A stretch of 64,000 nucleotides of DNA from Chrysogorgia sp. JL179-B06 (taxonomy: Eukaryota; Cnidaria; Anthozoa; Scleralcyonacea; Chrysogorgiidae). Within the stretch, counting starts at the first letter, position 1, and every line of letters starts with the position of its first letter. The DNA lies in contig JAYKKM010000450.1 in assembly GCA_035772405.1 (NCBI GenBank), positions 5,432,001 through 5,496,000 on the forward strand, read 5' to 3'. Shown here in pieces: positions 1-17,753 of this stretch. A program made the translations under genes and the position numbers. The notes beneath the pieces are model-generated. The model saw only the letters and a list, made by a program, of their open reading frames with translations, had not been told where the DNA came from and did no database searches.

Positions 1-80
1 AGAAAACAGCCTTTTGGTGTTCTTTTAAACGCGTACGAAACTGACGTTTAGTCTGACCGATGTACTCCTCATCACAGTAA
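1..80 (-). mobile_element. Penelope-like element remnant, GIY-YIG endonuclease segment (partial)
   Basis: The minus strand reads YCDEEYIGQTKR followed by RTRLKEH, the second half of a GIY-YIG nuclease domain as found at the C terminus of Penelope-like retroelement polymerases. It is cut by the left window edge. A 20-base piece of the same DNA (agtctgaccgatgtactcct) recurs at 52180-52205, beside a terminal repeat with a hammerhead-like core. It probably lies in or beyond the 3' end of MCM2. Confidence 0.6.
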
Positions 81-154
81 AGCAAAGGCAAGAGATGAAA
101 ATTGCTTGGACATCTAGTTATATAGTTCATCAATTTCTGATGTTGGACACACTG

Positions 155-460
155 CATGTGTTGAAGATAACTGGCCCCCACCACCGCCTGGGGGGAATTG
201 GAGGTGTTGAAGATAACTGACCCCCACCACCGCCTGGGGGAATTGGAGGTGTTGAAGATAACTGGCCCCCACCGCCTGGGGGAATTGCAGGTGTTGAAGA
301 TAACTGGCCCCCACCACCTGGCGGAATTGGAGGTGTTGAAGATAACTGGCCCCCACCACCTGGGGGAATTGGAGGTGTTGAAGATAACTGGCCCCCACCA
401 CCTGGGGGAATTGGAGGTGTTGAAGATAACTGGCCCCCACCGCCTGGGGCAACGTTCTTG
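155..460. repeat. 42-bp minisatellite, about 7 copies
   Basis: The unit begins ggaggtgttgaagataactg and continues with gcccccaccacctgggggaa. Copies differ by 3-6 bp indels (caccac versus caccgcc). Each carries a CCCCCA/TGGGGG inverted repeat that could form a small hairpin. It sits just downstream of the last MCM2 exon found, so it is probably intronic. ORFs through it on both strands are artefacts of the multiple-of-three period. Confidence 0.9.
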
Positions 461-499
461 GATTATCCAAATCCTTTCTAGAAATGTCCTGGAACTTAC

Positions 500-8556
<8,057 letters not shown>

Positions 8557-9010
8557 GCTTTATATATATTCGATCGAACGATGTCGATTTCATTCACGTG
8601 ACATTATTTTCCCGCGTTTTCAGCATTTAATCCTACAAACGAGGCTCATGTGCCCGCGAACATACAATGGAGATACAAAAGTTTATAAATTTTCAACGAA
8701 ACGTTTAGTTCTCAATGTCATATATGTTGTAAATTGCTTGCAAATAAAAACAGACTCTGGAATGTAATGTCATACACAGATAAATGGATAAATGCTTTTC
8801 AAAAATTTGTAACGTATTTCTATAAAAACATAAAACTATTGACACATAGGTCAGCGTTTTATACCAACTCTGAACATGCGCGACCTTTCAGTTTCGTTTT
8901 TAATAGTTTGTTTATATTACTTCAAAAAATGTTTAAAAATAATGCTTCCTGTTTCACTTTCTCTATAAAGAGTCTTTATCTGGTTTGTTAGTTGAAAATT
9001 GCTTGTGAAA
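8557..9010. promoter_or_regulatory. Divergent promoter region with E2F-type site, MCM2 / ARH-fusion gene
   Basis: The 454 bp between two start codons pointing outward. TTTTCCCGCG at 8607-8616 matches the E2F consensus TTTSSCGC, and a CACGTG E-box lies at 8595-8600, about 40-60 bp upstream of the MCM2 ATG. MCM genes are established E2F targets in animals. Whether the same site also drives the other gene is inference. Confidence 0.6.
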
Positions 9011-12000
9011 ATGGCTTCCTCGAGTTCTCAACCAGAACCACAATATTATGCAGTTACACCAAAGAATAACTGTCCACACATACAGGTTAGGGCAAAAATT
9101 GTTAGCACAATTAGATAATGCAAATAAAGTTAGAACTGGCTAGAACAGCGGATGCTTAACATGCAATGCAGAAGAAACATCGAGTTGATCGTCACAGCTA
9201 CAGTATTTAACCACCAGATGTTTCAACAATAACTGTTATGAATGTTTTTTATGGCTCCTCCTTTGTGTATAACCAAACACAGAAATGTTGCTTAATTTGA
9301 AATGTTAGGTTTATAAGTAGCTTTGGTGTTTCTTTATCTCAGGGTTTAGACTAGAGTTTGTGTTTAGATAGTTACAGTTAATTGATTCAACTATGTCTGT
9401 CTTGTCAGGGTTAATTGTTAATTCCAATAGAATTTCCATCAGGATCAGGTACTGTTTGACATTTACAGGCGGCACAATGCGGCCATAACAATATATAAAA
9501 CTAGTATTCTTGGAATGGCTTGCAATTGGAAACCCTGCTTGTACACAGGAAAATGTGTTTATCCCATATTAGAAAGATCTTTTTTCCACTCCGTTAGTCT
9601 ATTTTTCTTAATCATTTAGGTAATCAAACAAACAGACAAGCTAGAGATTGATATTTCAGCCCCTTGCTTAACATGTGAAAATATTGGAGAGAATTGGCTT
9701 TGTCTAGTGTGCTCTGAGGTCTTTTGTAGTCGCTTTGTCAAGAAGCACATGGTTCAACATTATGAAAAGACTGGCCATGCTGTTGCATTAAGCTTTTCAG
9801 ATTTAAGCTGCTGGTGTTTTGAATGTGATTCATGTAAGTATTTATATTAAAGGATACTCCAGCCAAAATACAAAATATATAGTTCAATTATAAAAGGTCT
9901 TACTGGTTAGTTTATTTCTAAAGTTTCAGCATTCAGAACAATGTGGCTAGTTGAAGTTGGAGAGTTTGTCCAATTTCAACGCCATATTTGTTTCTCAAAT
10001 ATGACGTCACTGAGTGATTCTATCTCGTATTATGCCTAAGAAGCTCCTCTACTTTCCTGCATGAGGAACTAAATAGTTTATTTCGACGAAGCTGGTTTCA
10101 TCCAAAGAGCATTCACAACAGCTATCACTTAATCACTATGTGATCGCCATCAAAACAGCCCCACTGCTGATAAAGAATCACTCAATGACGTCATATTTTC
10201 AAAACCAATATTATGGCGTCAAAATTCTCAAATTTTCAACTTCAACTAGCCATATCTTCTTAACTAAGTTGATAGGAATGCTGAAACTTTGGAAATAAAC
10301 TAAAGTCAGTAAGATCTTTCATATGAACTACATAAATTTGTATTTTGGCTGGAGTATCCCTTTAAAGATATTACTAATGCATTCTGAACAATATTGTATG
10401 TCAGTATTGGCGGATGTAGTAGATTGGTGATATATGTGAGAATGTACATGATTCCCTGATGGGATTTAAACCTCAGAATAAAAAGGTTACTTTTTTGTTT
10501 TCATCTCCTTTTCAGACATAACATCTCCTCTTTTAAAAGGGGTTTTGTCAGCAGCACAACTTGCAAAATTTGGCACCACAAGTGAAAAACCAACCATGCT
10601 TACTGCAGCTGAACCATTTTCTTCACAATGCAAGAAAGAAAGTAAAATGTCCAGTTCAAGTAATTCTGAAGGTAAAACAACCTCTAGGAGTATTGATCAA
10701 GCTTCCCTAGTCACATCAACTGGCATTGCATCCAAGGAGAAAGATGTTGTTGAAGGGGCCTGTGGTCCTAATCCTGTGGTGAAAGAAGCTATACAATCAC
10801 AGATGCATCTGGTTAATCAAATTAAGGGTGTTATTTATGGGAACTGTATTGGAGATGCCATTGGATTATTGACAGAGTTTATGAACAAGGACATGGCAAA
10901 AGAGGTAAAGAATTCAATTGCCATTTCACATTTATAAGCATGTATAGTATTTATCAGACCGCAGATATATGTTGATGTGATTGGCGATAACCGATCAGCC
11001 TTAAATTAGTTGCCAATTAACGGCTTCTACCAATTAATTTCCAATTATTAGCTCATCCTTAGTTTTAAATCCTTGTGATAATTGTCAACATTTATTGACT
11101 GCATGAAAGCAATTTAAATTGTTCTCACCTTTTCAGTAATGTTCATAATAATTGCCTTAACTACCCAACCTGCAAGTACATACTACATTTCATTTGAAAT
11201 CATGTTTATTGATTCATTGCATGTTTATCATTCAAGTTTTATTAATTTTTCATTTGATCCTTTTTAGTGCTATGGGGGAAGCCATAGAAGCCATGGTTTC
11301 ACGAATACTATCTTTGGATCAACTTCTGGGTCAAAAACAGCACCATTAAATCTTGAATATAACATGAAAGTTGAGGATAGGCATCGTTGCAGTTGGGTTG
11401 AAGGGGACTGGACAGATGATTCAGATCAGATGATTTTAATCTTACAAACTTTGGCAGAGAATCATGGACAGGTTAGATTAATATATCCTATCTGCTTTAT
11501 TGATTTCTATTTTGCTTTTTAGAGCACTTGCCTATAACATCTGTGGGGATTTAACATACAGTTTTTGTAATCTATGGATTCTCCTGAGATAAATTGTAAT
11601 ATATCTTGTCAGCTGAAAATTTCATCTTCATAGACTTTTTTGGTGTTAAAGTTGGCGGAAATGATGTCAAATCGGGCATCTGTAAAGAGGTGTTCATGTA
11701 GACAGATTCCCGATTTGACGTCATTTCCGTCAACTTTAACAGCAAAAAGTCTATGAAGTAAATGGTTTGAACCTAGGAGTATTATATATGTGTGAAGTTG
11801 AACGTCCAGGTTGTTGTAGTCTTGAGAAACACTGTTGTTGGTGACTGACGTTTCGACGGCCTCAGCTTTGCTCATCTACATCTTCTTGACTCTGAAGATG
11901 ACTGCCGCTGAGGCCGTCGAAACATCAGTCACCAATCACACATGGTGCATACACACATCTAAAGTGATCACAATAATATCAACCTTATTATCTAGTGGGG

Positions 12001-15000
12001 ACAGTGTAAATGGATATTAGGGAGGTCATTGTATACTGTAGTTGATGGATATTTTCTTCATATTTTTAGTTCAAACATCTGGTATTTGCAGAGAAACTGA
12101 AATATTGGGTAAAACATGGTTTTCCAGAGTTGGGTGATTCTTGTGGTTGTGGATTGGGTAGTACAACCAGCAAAGTATTGAGGCATTTTAGTTTCTTAAA
12201 TGATCCTCACAATGTAAGCCTAAGTACAGTAATAGATACAATATAAGTGTACATGTAGGTATGGGATTTACTAGGTAATTGAGCTGTTGTAAATCCCATA
12301 CAGTCTGGACATGCATATATTTTTTATTTTTTTATTTTGGGATGTTGAGCTTAACTTTCAAAAGTTTCATAACATCCCATGATCACAGTTTATAAAATAA
12401 CATGTACACAACAAGCGCTCTGATTGGTCAATACCCGTGTTTGGATAAGAGTATCCAAACACGGGAATTTTGAGGTCGATCTTGTACACACAAAAAGCAA
12501 ATCATGCCGACCCATCATCGTTTTTAAACATTTATTAACATTCTATACATATGCACAATAACTATAAATAAAATATAGCAATCTTCCCTGCTAATTTTCA
12601 CAAGATTTTACAAAAATAAGCCGAAATTACAAGTATTTAAAGTGGACAAAGCAACGTTAAAGCGAACGAGAATTCCCGTATAATTTGTGAGGGCGACGTT
12701 TACCTTATTGAAAGTTTCAATAAAACCCAAAAACACAACACTTTTTATAGATATAGTTCACCAAAAGAACATGGAAAAGGTGTAAAATGTTTATTTTACC
12801 TCTCGTCGGGCAGGATATTCACGAAGAAACCATTCATTTTGTTCTTGTAGCCAACAAAAAATCACCGAACAACATTTCGACAGTGAGAGAAAACCACAAA
12901 AAAGATTCTGTGTTGTATATAAAGGCTAGGCAAACTCACAACATCACTTTACATCTGTAGCAATCCAACATAAAGTTAAACGGTATATTTTCGCGATTAA
13001 ATCCATCTGGAAATATCTTTTTCAGCATGTTTTCCTGATGTTTTTACCACTTCAAACTTATTTTTGGCTGTTGCTGTCGTCAGCATCATAAATCATAATA
13101 GGAAACCATCCATGATTGGCCGATTAGCTTAGAAGGACATGAAAGACCTCCCCTGATTGGTAGTTGACGGTTTTTGGGAGAATTGCAATGTTGATCTAAT
13201 TATATTAATACCTTTTAGTGATATTTCTCTGTGGTTATTTTATAAAAGAAATACCTAATGGTTTTCCGTGTTTGGATACTCTGATCCAAACACTTGGGAT
13301 GTTGCTCGACTTTCGAAAAGCTAAAAACACTCGCCTAGCGGCTCGTGTTTTTTTACGCTTTTCTCAAGTCTCGCAACATCCCGCGTGTTTGGATCAGAGT
13401 ATCCAAACACGGAAAACCATTAGGTATTTCTTTAATTCTTCATGGAAATCCAGCCCTGCCAAGAGGGGTCCAAAATGATAACCATCAATGCAAATCCTAG
13501 GGCATTTAGGGTAATAGGATCTTGTACAGGATCCTGCTTAGGATCCTATAGGATCCTGTAAGATGTTGCACAAGATCGTACACAACGCTCTAGGATCCTG
13601 GTAGGATCCTTAATTTTCCTAAATCAGGATCCTATAGGATCCTAAACAGGATCCTATAGGATCTTGTACAAGAGGATCCTATACGATCCTGTAGGATCTT
13701 GTACAAGAGGATCCTATAGGATCTTGTACAAGAGGATCCTATATGATCCTGTAGGATCTTGTACAAGAGGATCCTATAGGATCCTGTAGGATCTTGTTCA
13801 AGAGGATCTTGTACAAGAGGATCCTATAGGATCCTGTAGGATCTTGTACAAGAGGATCCTATAGGATCCTGTAGGATCTTGTACAAGAGGATCATATAGG
13901 ATCTTGTACAAGAGGATCCTGTAGGATCTTGTACAAGAGGATCCTGTAGGATCTTGTACAAGAGGATCCTGTAGGATCTTGTACAAGATCCTAGGATCTT
14001 GTACAAGATCCTATAGGACCCTGTTTAGGATCCTGTAGGATCTTATAGGATCTTGTACAAGAGGATCCTACAGGATCTTGTACAAGAGGATCCTGTAGGA
14101 TTTTCTACAAGATCCTATAGGACCCTGTTTAGGATCCTGTAGGATCCTATAGGATCCTGATTTAGGAAAATTTAGGATCCTATTAGGATCCTAATAGGAT
14201 CCTGTTCAGTATTTCTACCCCGGGTATATAACCATTTTCTCTTATATAAATATGCTCTGCTACACTATACAACCATTTTCTCTTCATATTTTACTAATAA
14301 CTTAATCTTATTCTACCATATTAAGGCAGCTAGGCAGGTGTGGGAAAACAGTGGCAAATTTCTAGCACCTAATGGTGGTGTCATGAGAACATCTATTCTT
14401 GGAACAATGGAATTCCATGATTTAGAAAAAGTTATTGGCAACACAAAGAATGCTTGCATGGTGACCCATGCAGATCCACGGTGTGTAGCATCATGTGTTG
14501 CTGTTACCATAGCAATTGCATTGATGTTACAGGGGAAATACACCACAGATAAAGGAAAACATGATGTTGATAAAATTATGAAAGAAGCTCACCATTATGC
14601 CCAAGAAGAGTTAAGTGGATACACAGAACATGTAAATATAGTTCAGTTCTATTTTTTTATTGTTTATTATGACAATAAATAATTTCCCAATGCAACCAGG
14701 TGATAAATCAGACATACATGTAGTTAGACGCTAATCCAGTGGCTTTAAAAAGTTTTTTGAACGTAACTTTAAAAGTTACTGTCCATGACCCAACGTTATA
14801 GCACCCATGCACGCCCCATTGAATCGCGATGGTGGTTTATTACCAGAAGCTTATTTGCATCTTGTTAATTCATCTTCGGTTCTATGAGGGTATAAATAGG
14901 GATCCTAACTTTACAACGATCACCCCTGATGAAGACACTAGATTGGAGTGTCGAAACGTTGGGTCATGGACAGTAACTTTTAAAGTTACGTTCAAAAAAC

Positions 15001-16409
15001 TTTTTAAAGCCAGAGTAGTGTCAAACGATGTGTGGTTTATTATGACCTTGATATTGGTACCCAGGCTTTTAGCCAGGCGGCCGTCCAGCCGTCCTATGGA
15101 GAGCCACTTTTGAAAAATCAGATTTTTGAACGGCCACTTTTCGTATGGACGGCCATGGACGGCCTAAGCAAAATATTTTCCTCAAACAACAACTTACAGC
15201 TTTCCCTCTTTCTAATGTTTCTTGATTTCTGTTAGCTGCTATTTATTTTAGCTATTGTGTAGGTTTCGTTACTAATTTTTGTCAAGAAAACATGGAGACA
15301 TGACGATTGATGGCGAGACTCGATTTAACGTGTATATGCCCTAACATGAAGTAGCAAAAACCTTGTTTAGCCAATAAAAATGAAGGTGTTAATTGGCTGA
15401 AACTTGTCCGTGCTAACAGTTTCCACCCCTAGAAACATGAGCTTGACGATTATGCGATTGTTATTTTTATTAGCGTAAAAATTTCATTGTAGAAAAAGGA
15501 ATTCACAAAGCACATGTTTGCTGATTCATTAAAAGAGTTAGAACTTGATGATCCACACGTGATTGGCTATACATTAAAGTGTCTTGGAGCTGGTTTCTGG
15601 GCCTTCAGACAGAAAGACTTTCGTGAAGCAATTCAAAAAATTACAATGGAGGTATTGCTATTAACTTTACTCTGATTAAGGGCTTTCACTTGAAATGTCA
15701 GTTGCTGATCTTTACTAATTGTTTCGCTGTTCAATAATGAATGAATGAGTTATAAGTGAATGAATAAGTTGTTGTAATAATAACTTATTCATTCACTTAT
15801 TCACTAATGAATACGTTATTATGTTATGAATGAATAAGTTATTCATTTAGCGCGTTCTACATGACGTGTTGATCGAATGCGCATTATAATGTTTATTAAA
15901 ATAGTTAGACACATATATAGATACATATACAAGTGCAGAACAAGTACAATACATAAAGTAATATAAATAATAAAAATAAGAAAGATTAGGTAGAGTTAAC
16001 ACAGGCTAATCTACAAAAAAAGAGACTTAAAATGTCTGAAGTGAAAAATTCGTTAGCATTTTTTTGCTTTAACGAACAAAGTAGCACGGCAGGAGCGTAC
16101 ACTGAACATTTCAAGTAAATCTGCTGCATAGTCTTCGAGCTATCAACTCTCAAAGTCATCACCAAAGATAACCTAATATGTTTTTAAAACAACTTCTCCC
16201 AACTAGTACGAAAAGAGATTTGAAATAACTATTTTCCCACTGCTCAATTGTCATTTATGTTTTCTTTTTCTAAGGCTGGAGATGCGGATACTAATTGTGC
16301 TGTAGCAGGCGCCTTACTTGGCTGTAAAGTTGGCTACGATAAGCTACCAGAATCTTGGGTTAAAGGATTGGTTCATCGTGATTGGCTGGATAAGAATATC
16401 CAAGGGTAA
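9011..16409 (+). CDS. ZnF-UBP + ADP-ribosylglycohydrolase fusion protein
   Basis: Eight exons: 9011-9085, 9620-9833, 10516-10904, 11268-11471, 12070-12213, 14326-14631, 15493-15651, 16275-16409; 1626 nt, 541 residues, phases continuous. Residues about 20-95 are a UBP-type zinc finger (CPHI, CLTC, NWLCLVC, FCSRF, HMVQHYEKTGH, SCWCFEC), closest in layout to HDAC6/USP ubiquitin-binding fingers; the binding-pocket Arg and Trp positions look retained. A Ser/Thr-rich linker follows. From about residue 200 is a full ADP-ribosylglycohydrolase fold: GNCIGDAIGLLTEF, DWTDDSDQM, NGGVMRTS, THADPR and the metal motif GDADTN. The family removes ADP-ribose using two Mg ions held by these Asp residues. The fusion suggests ADP-ribosylated ubiquitin as substrate (inference). 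The end is uncertain: GGG TAA either stops translation or is a gg|gtaatt donor. Confidence 0.9.
9849..10365. mobile_element. MITE-like element with terminal inverted repeats
   Basis: About 517 bp in intron 2 of the ARH-fusion gene. The ends are inverted copies starting AAAGGATACTCCAGCCAAAA; internal inverted sequence around tcactgagtgattct / agaatcactcaatgacgtca and around ttcaacttcaactagcc extends the pairing. No transposase. Confidence 0.75.
11627..11758. mobile_element. Short foldback element, about 130 bp
   Basis: Arms of about 55 bp (TTCATAGACTTTTTTGGTGT... against ...AGCAAAAAGTCTATGAA, with inner GGAAATGATGTCAAATCGGG) surround a loop of about 20 bp. It lies in intron 4 of the ARH-fusion gene. 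Confidence 0.75.
11766..11985. mobile_element. Penelope-type terminal repeat, inverted pair, with hammerhead-like core
   Basis: Two opposed copies meet near 11882. Plus copy (11887-11932): helix I TGACT/AGTCA, core CTGAAGA, helix II GAC-GCC/GGC-GTC with loop gctga, then GAAAC and ATC. Minus copy (about 11843-11880) keeps only the GTC-GAAACGTC-AGTCACC half. Same family as 16935-16980, which follows a GIY-YIG coding remnant. Confidence 0.7.
12395..13434. repeat. Palindromic repeats in intron 5 of the ARH-fusion gene
   Basis: A hairpin (cccgtgtttggat / atccaaacacggg) lies at about 12443-12475, and a long palindrome at 13245-13434 whose arms begin AAAGAAATACCTAATGGTTT and run about 50 bp. The centre contains aaacactcgcctagcggctc and its partial complement. 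No coding sequence was recognised in the stretch between them. Confidence 0.65.
13500..14212. repeat. Minisatellite of nested palindromes (GGATCC / TTGTACAA)
   Basis: Units of about 25-34 bp built from aggatcct, ataggatc, and cttgtacaag, all self-complementary or nearly so. Dozens of BamHI (GGATCC) sites result. Long-range symmetry also appears, as the two ends read tttaggaaaattaaggatcc-like in opposite directions. It lies in intron 5 of the ARH-fusion gene. Confidence 0.9.
14690..15045 (+). mobile_element. Penelope-type terminal repeat with near-complete hammerhead-like motif
   Basis: The full plus copy carries CTGATGA at 14926-14932, helix II GACACT/AGTGTC with loop agattgg, GAAAC at 14953-14957 and GTT, flanked by helix I ACCC/GGGT. 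One extra A sits between the CTGATGA core and helix II. A partial inverted copy precedes it (14740-14800, ending at cccaacgtt). Related copies: 38150-38535 and 51825-52205. It lies in intron 6 of the ARH-fusion gene. Confidence 0.75.
15722..15850. repeat. Degenerate palindromic gaatgaataagtt repeats
   Basis: Repeats of (t)gaatgaataagtt and its complement aacttattcattc alternate through about 130 bp of intron 7 of the ARH-fusion gene, able to form several hairpins. The rest of that intron (15850-16270) shows a dispersed-repeat fragment around 16140-16215 also seen near 29230. Confidence 0.6.
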
Positions 16410-16440
16410 TTAAAAGCTATTTCTGTTGAAAAATACTAAA

Positions 16441-17050
16441 AGGATGGTGAACTGTTGAAGAGATCTGTCGTTTCGAGTGAATCCAGCCTTTTGTCAGATG
16501 GTAAAACTTGATTTTACGTTTTAATGTGATGGGAGCTAATTCACTGGAAATGCTGGATCTCTTATACTGACTAACGTGAAAGACAAAGAACAGCCTCACG
16601 AAAGACAGGGTGCAGTTTACAAGATCAAATGCGCCGACTGCCAGGATACTTATATTGGTGAAACCGGCAGAAACCAAAAAATCAGACTAGCTGAACACAA
16701 ACGAGCTACTAGAAACGGGGACAGGACTAATAACGTAGCTGAACACCACGTACTCGGCTGAATGTATCGCCTTTAACACAAACTACAAACAGCGACTTAC
16801 ATTAGAAAGTTGGTACATAAACCGATCACAACAATTACCAGCACCATACAAAAGACTTCTTCGCACGCACCAACGAACAATGACGTAATGAACCAGACGT
16901 ATATATAGGCAAACCCTGACAAACACGCTTTATTTGACTCTGACGATGACCACCACTGAGGCCATCGAAACGTCAGTCACCAACAATAGTTTTTCTCAAG
17001 ACTACAACAACCTGGACGATCTACTTCACACATCTAATGATGAATTATTC
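16441..17050 (+). mobile_element. Penelope-like element 3' remnant: GIY-YIG ORF end plus hammerhead-like terminal repeat
   Basis: From 16576 the plus strand encodes GAVYKIKCADCQDTYIGETG and RLAEHKRATRNGD, the GIY-YIG endonuclease of Penelope-like retroelements. A frameshift follows, then the C-terminal tail NYKQRLTLESWY and QQLPAPYKRLL. The 3' terminal repeat at 16935-16980 has CTGACGA, GAAACGTC and closing GACT/AGTC; its helix II is eroded. It starts about 30 bp after the end of the ARH-fusion gene. Broken, not autonomous. Confidence 0.85.
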
Positions 17051-17429
17051 TTGGTTGTATATTATGTATAGATATCTGGTACTTTTTGGTCTCAACTAAC
17101 TGAAGTCAATGGCGACGTTATCCATCAATATTTCTTGGTAGTTTACATTAGGAACATATCGTAGAGATTTCAGTGACTGGTCGTAAATCCCAGGGTCGTG
17201 CCTTCCATCGCAGATGCGTTAACAAGATAATGACTACTAATATCACTTCAAGACTCTCGCTGGGCATCGTTTATTGGCAGGAAAGGGTGAGATGGAATTT
17301 TGCAAAGTCATTTTGATACATTTGATTGATGATGAGACATTTTCATATCTCTCTGAAAATGATTCTGAAATACTTAAATAAGTAATAACTTTAATAACTC
17401 ACAAAATGTGTTGTACTGCGTAGGTAGTG
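17051..17429. other. Spacer between ARH-fusion gene and LRRGUK, nothing recognised
   Basis: Unique-looking sequence between a Penelope remnant and a foldback element. No coding exon, RNA gene or repeat was recognised. Confidence 0.4.
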
Positions 17430-17645
17430 TAGAAATACAAATCAAATATCTAAAAAGGTTGGTGTACTGCCGAAATAGCGTGTAAGTAGTCTAACGTTTC
17501 GAGCGAAGGTCCTTCGCCAGAAAGTGAAACACTTCGTTAGAGAGTGAAACGTTACTCTCTAACGAAGGGCCTTAGCTCGAGACGTTAGACTACTTACACG
17601 CTATTTCGGCAGTACACCAACCTTTTTAGACATTTGATTTATATC
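17430..17645. mobile_element. Foldback element with hammerhead-like halves at its centre
   Basis: Arms of about 60 bp (aaatatctaaaaaggttggt, gtactgccgaaatagcgtgt, aagtagtctaacg) are inverted copies of the right end. At the inner edge each arm carries a CGAAACGTTAG-type motif; the minus copy reads CTGGCGA, AGG, CTTCGCTC, GAAACGTTAG. A partial relative of the arm occurs at 61390-61450. It lies in the tail-to-tail spacer. Confidence 0.65.
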
Positions 17646-17753
17646 TTTAATAACTTTTTTACAAACCAAGTTTAAACTATATCAACTGTATATACACCAC
17701 ATTATAAAACACATGAGTTATATCCACATTATATAAAATACCACATTTATTAG

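Noticed and set aside
10020..10200. Possible regulatory inverted repeat in the ARH-fusion intron
   Set aside because: Part of the MITE-like element 9849-10365.
13798..14006. ORFs repeating YKILQDPLVQD
   Set aside because: Translation of the GGATCC palindromic array.
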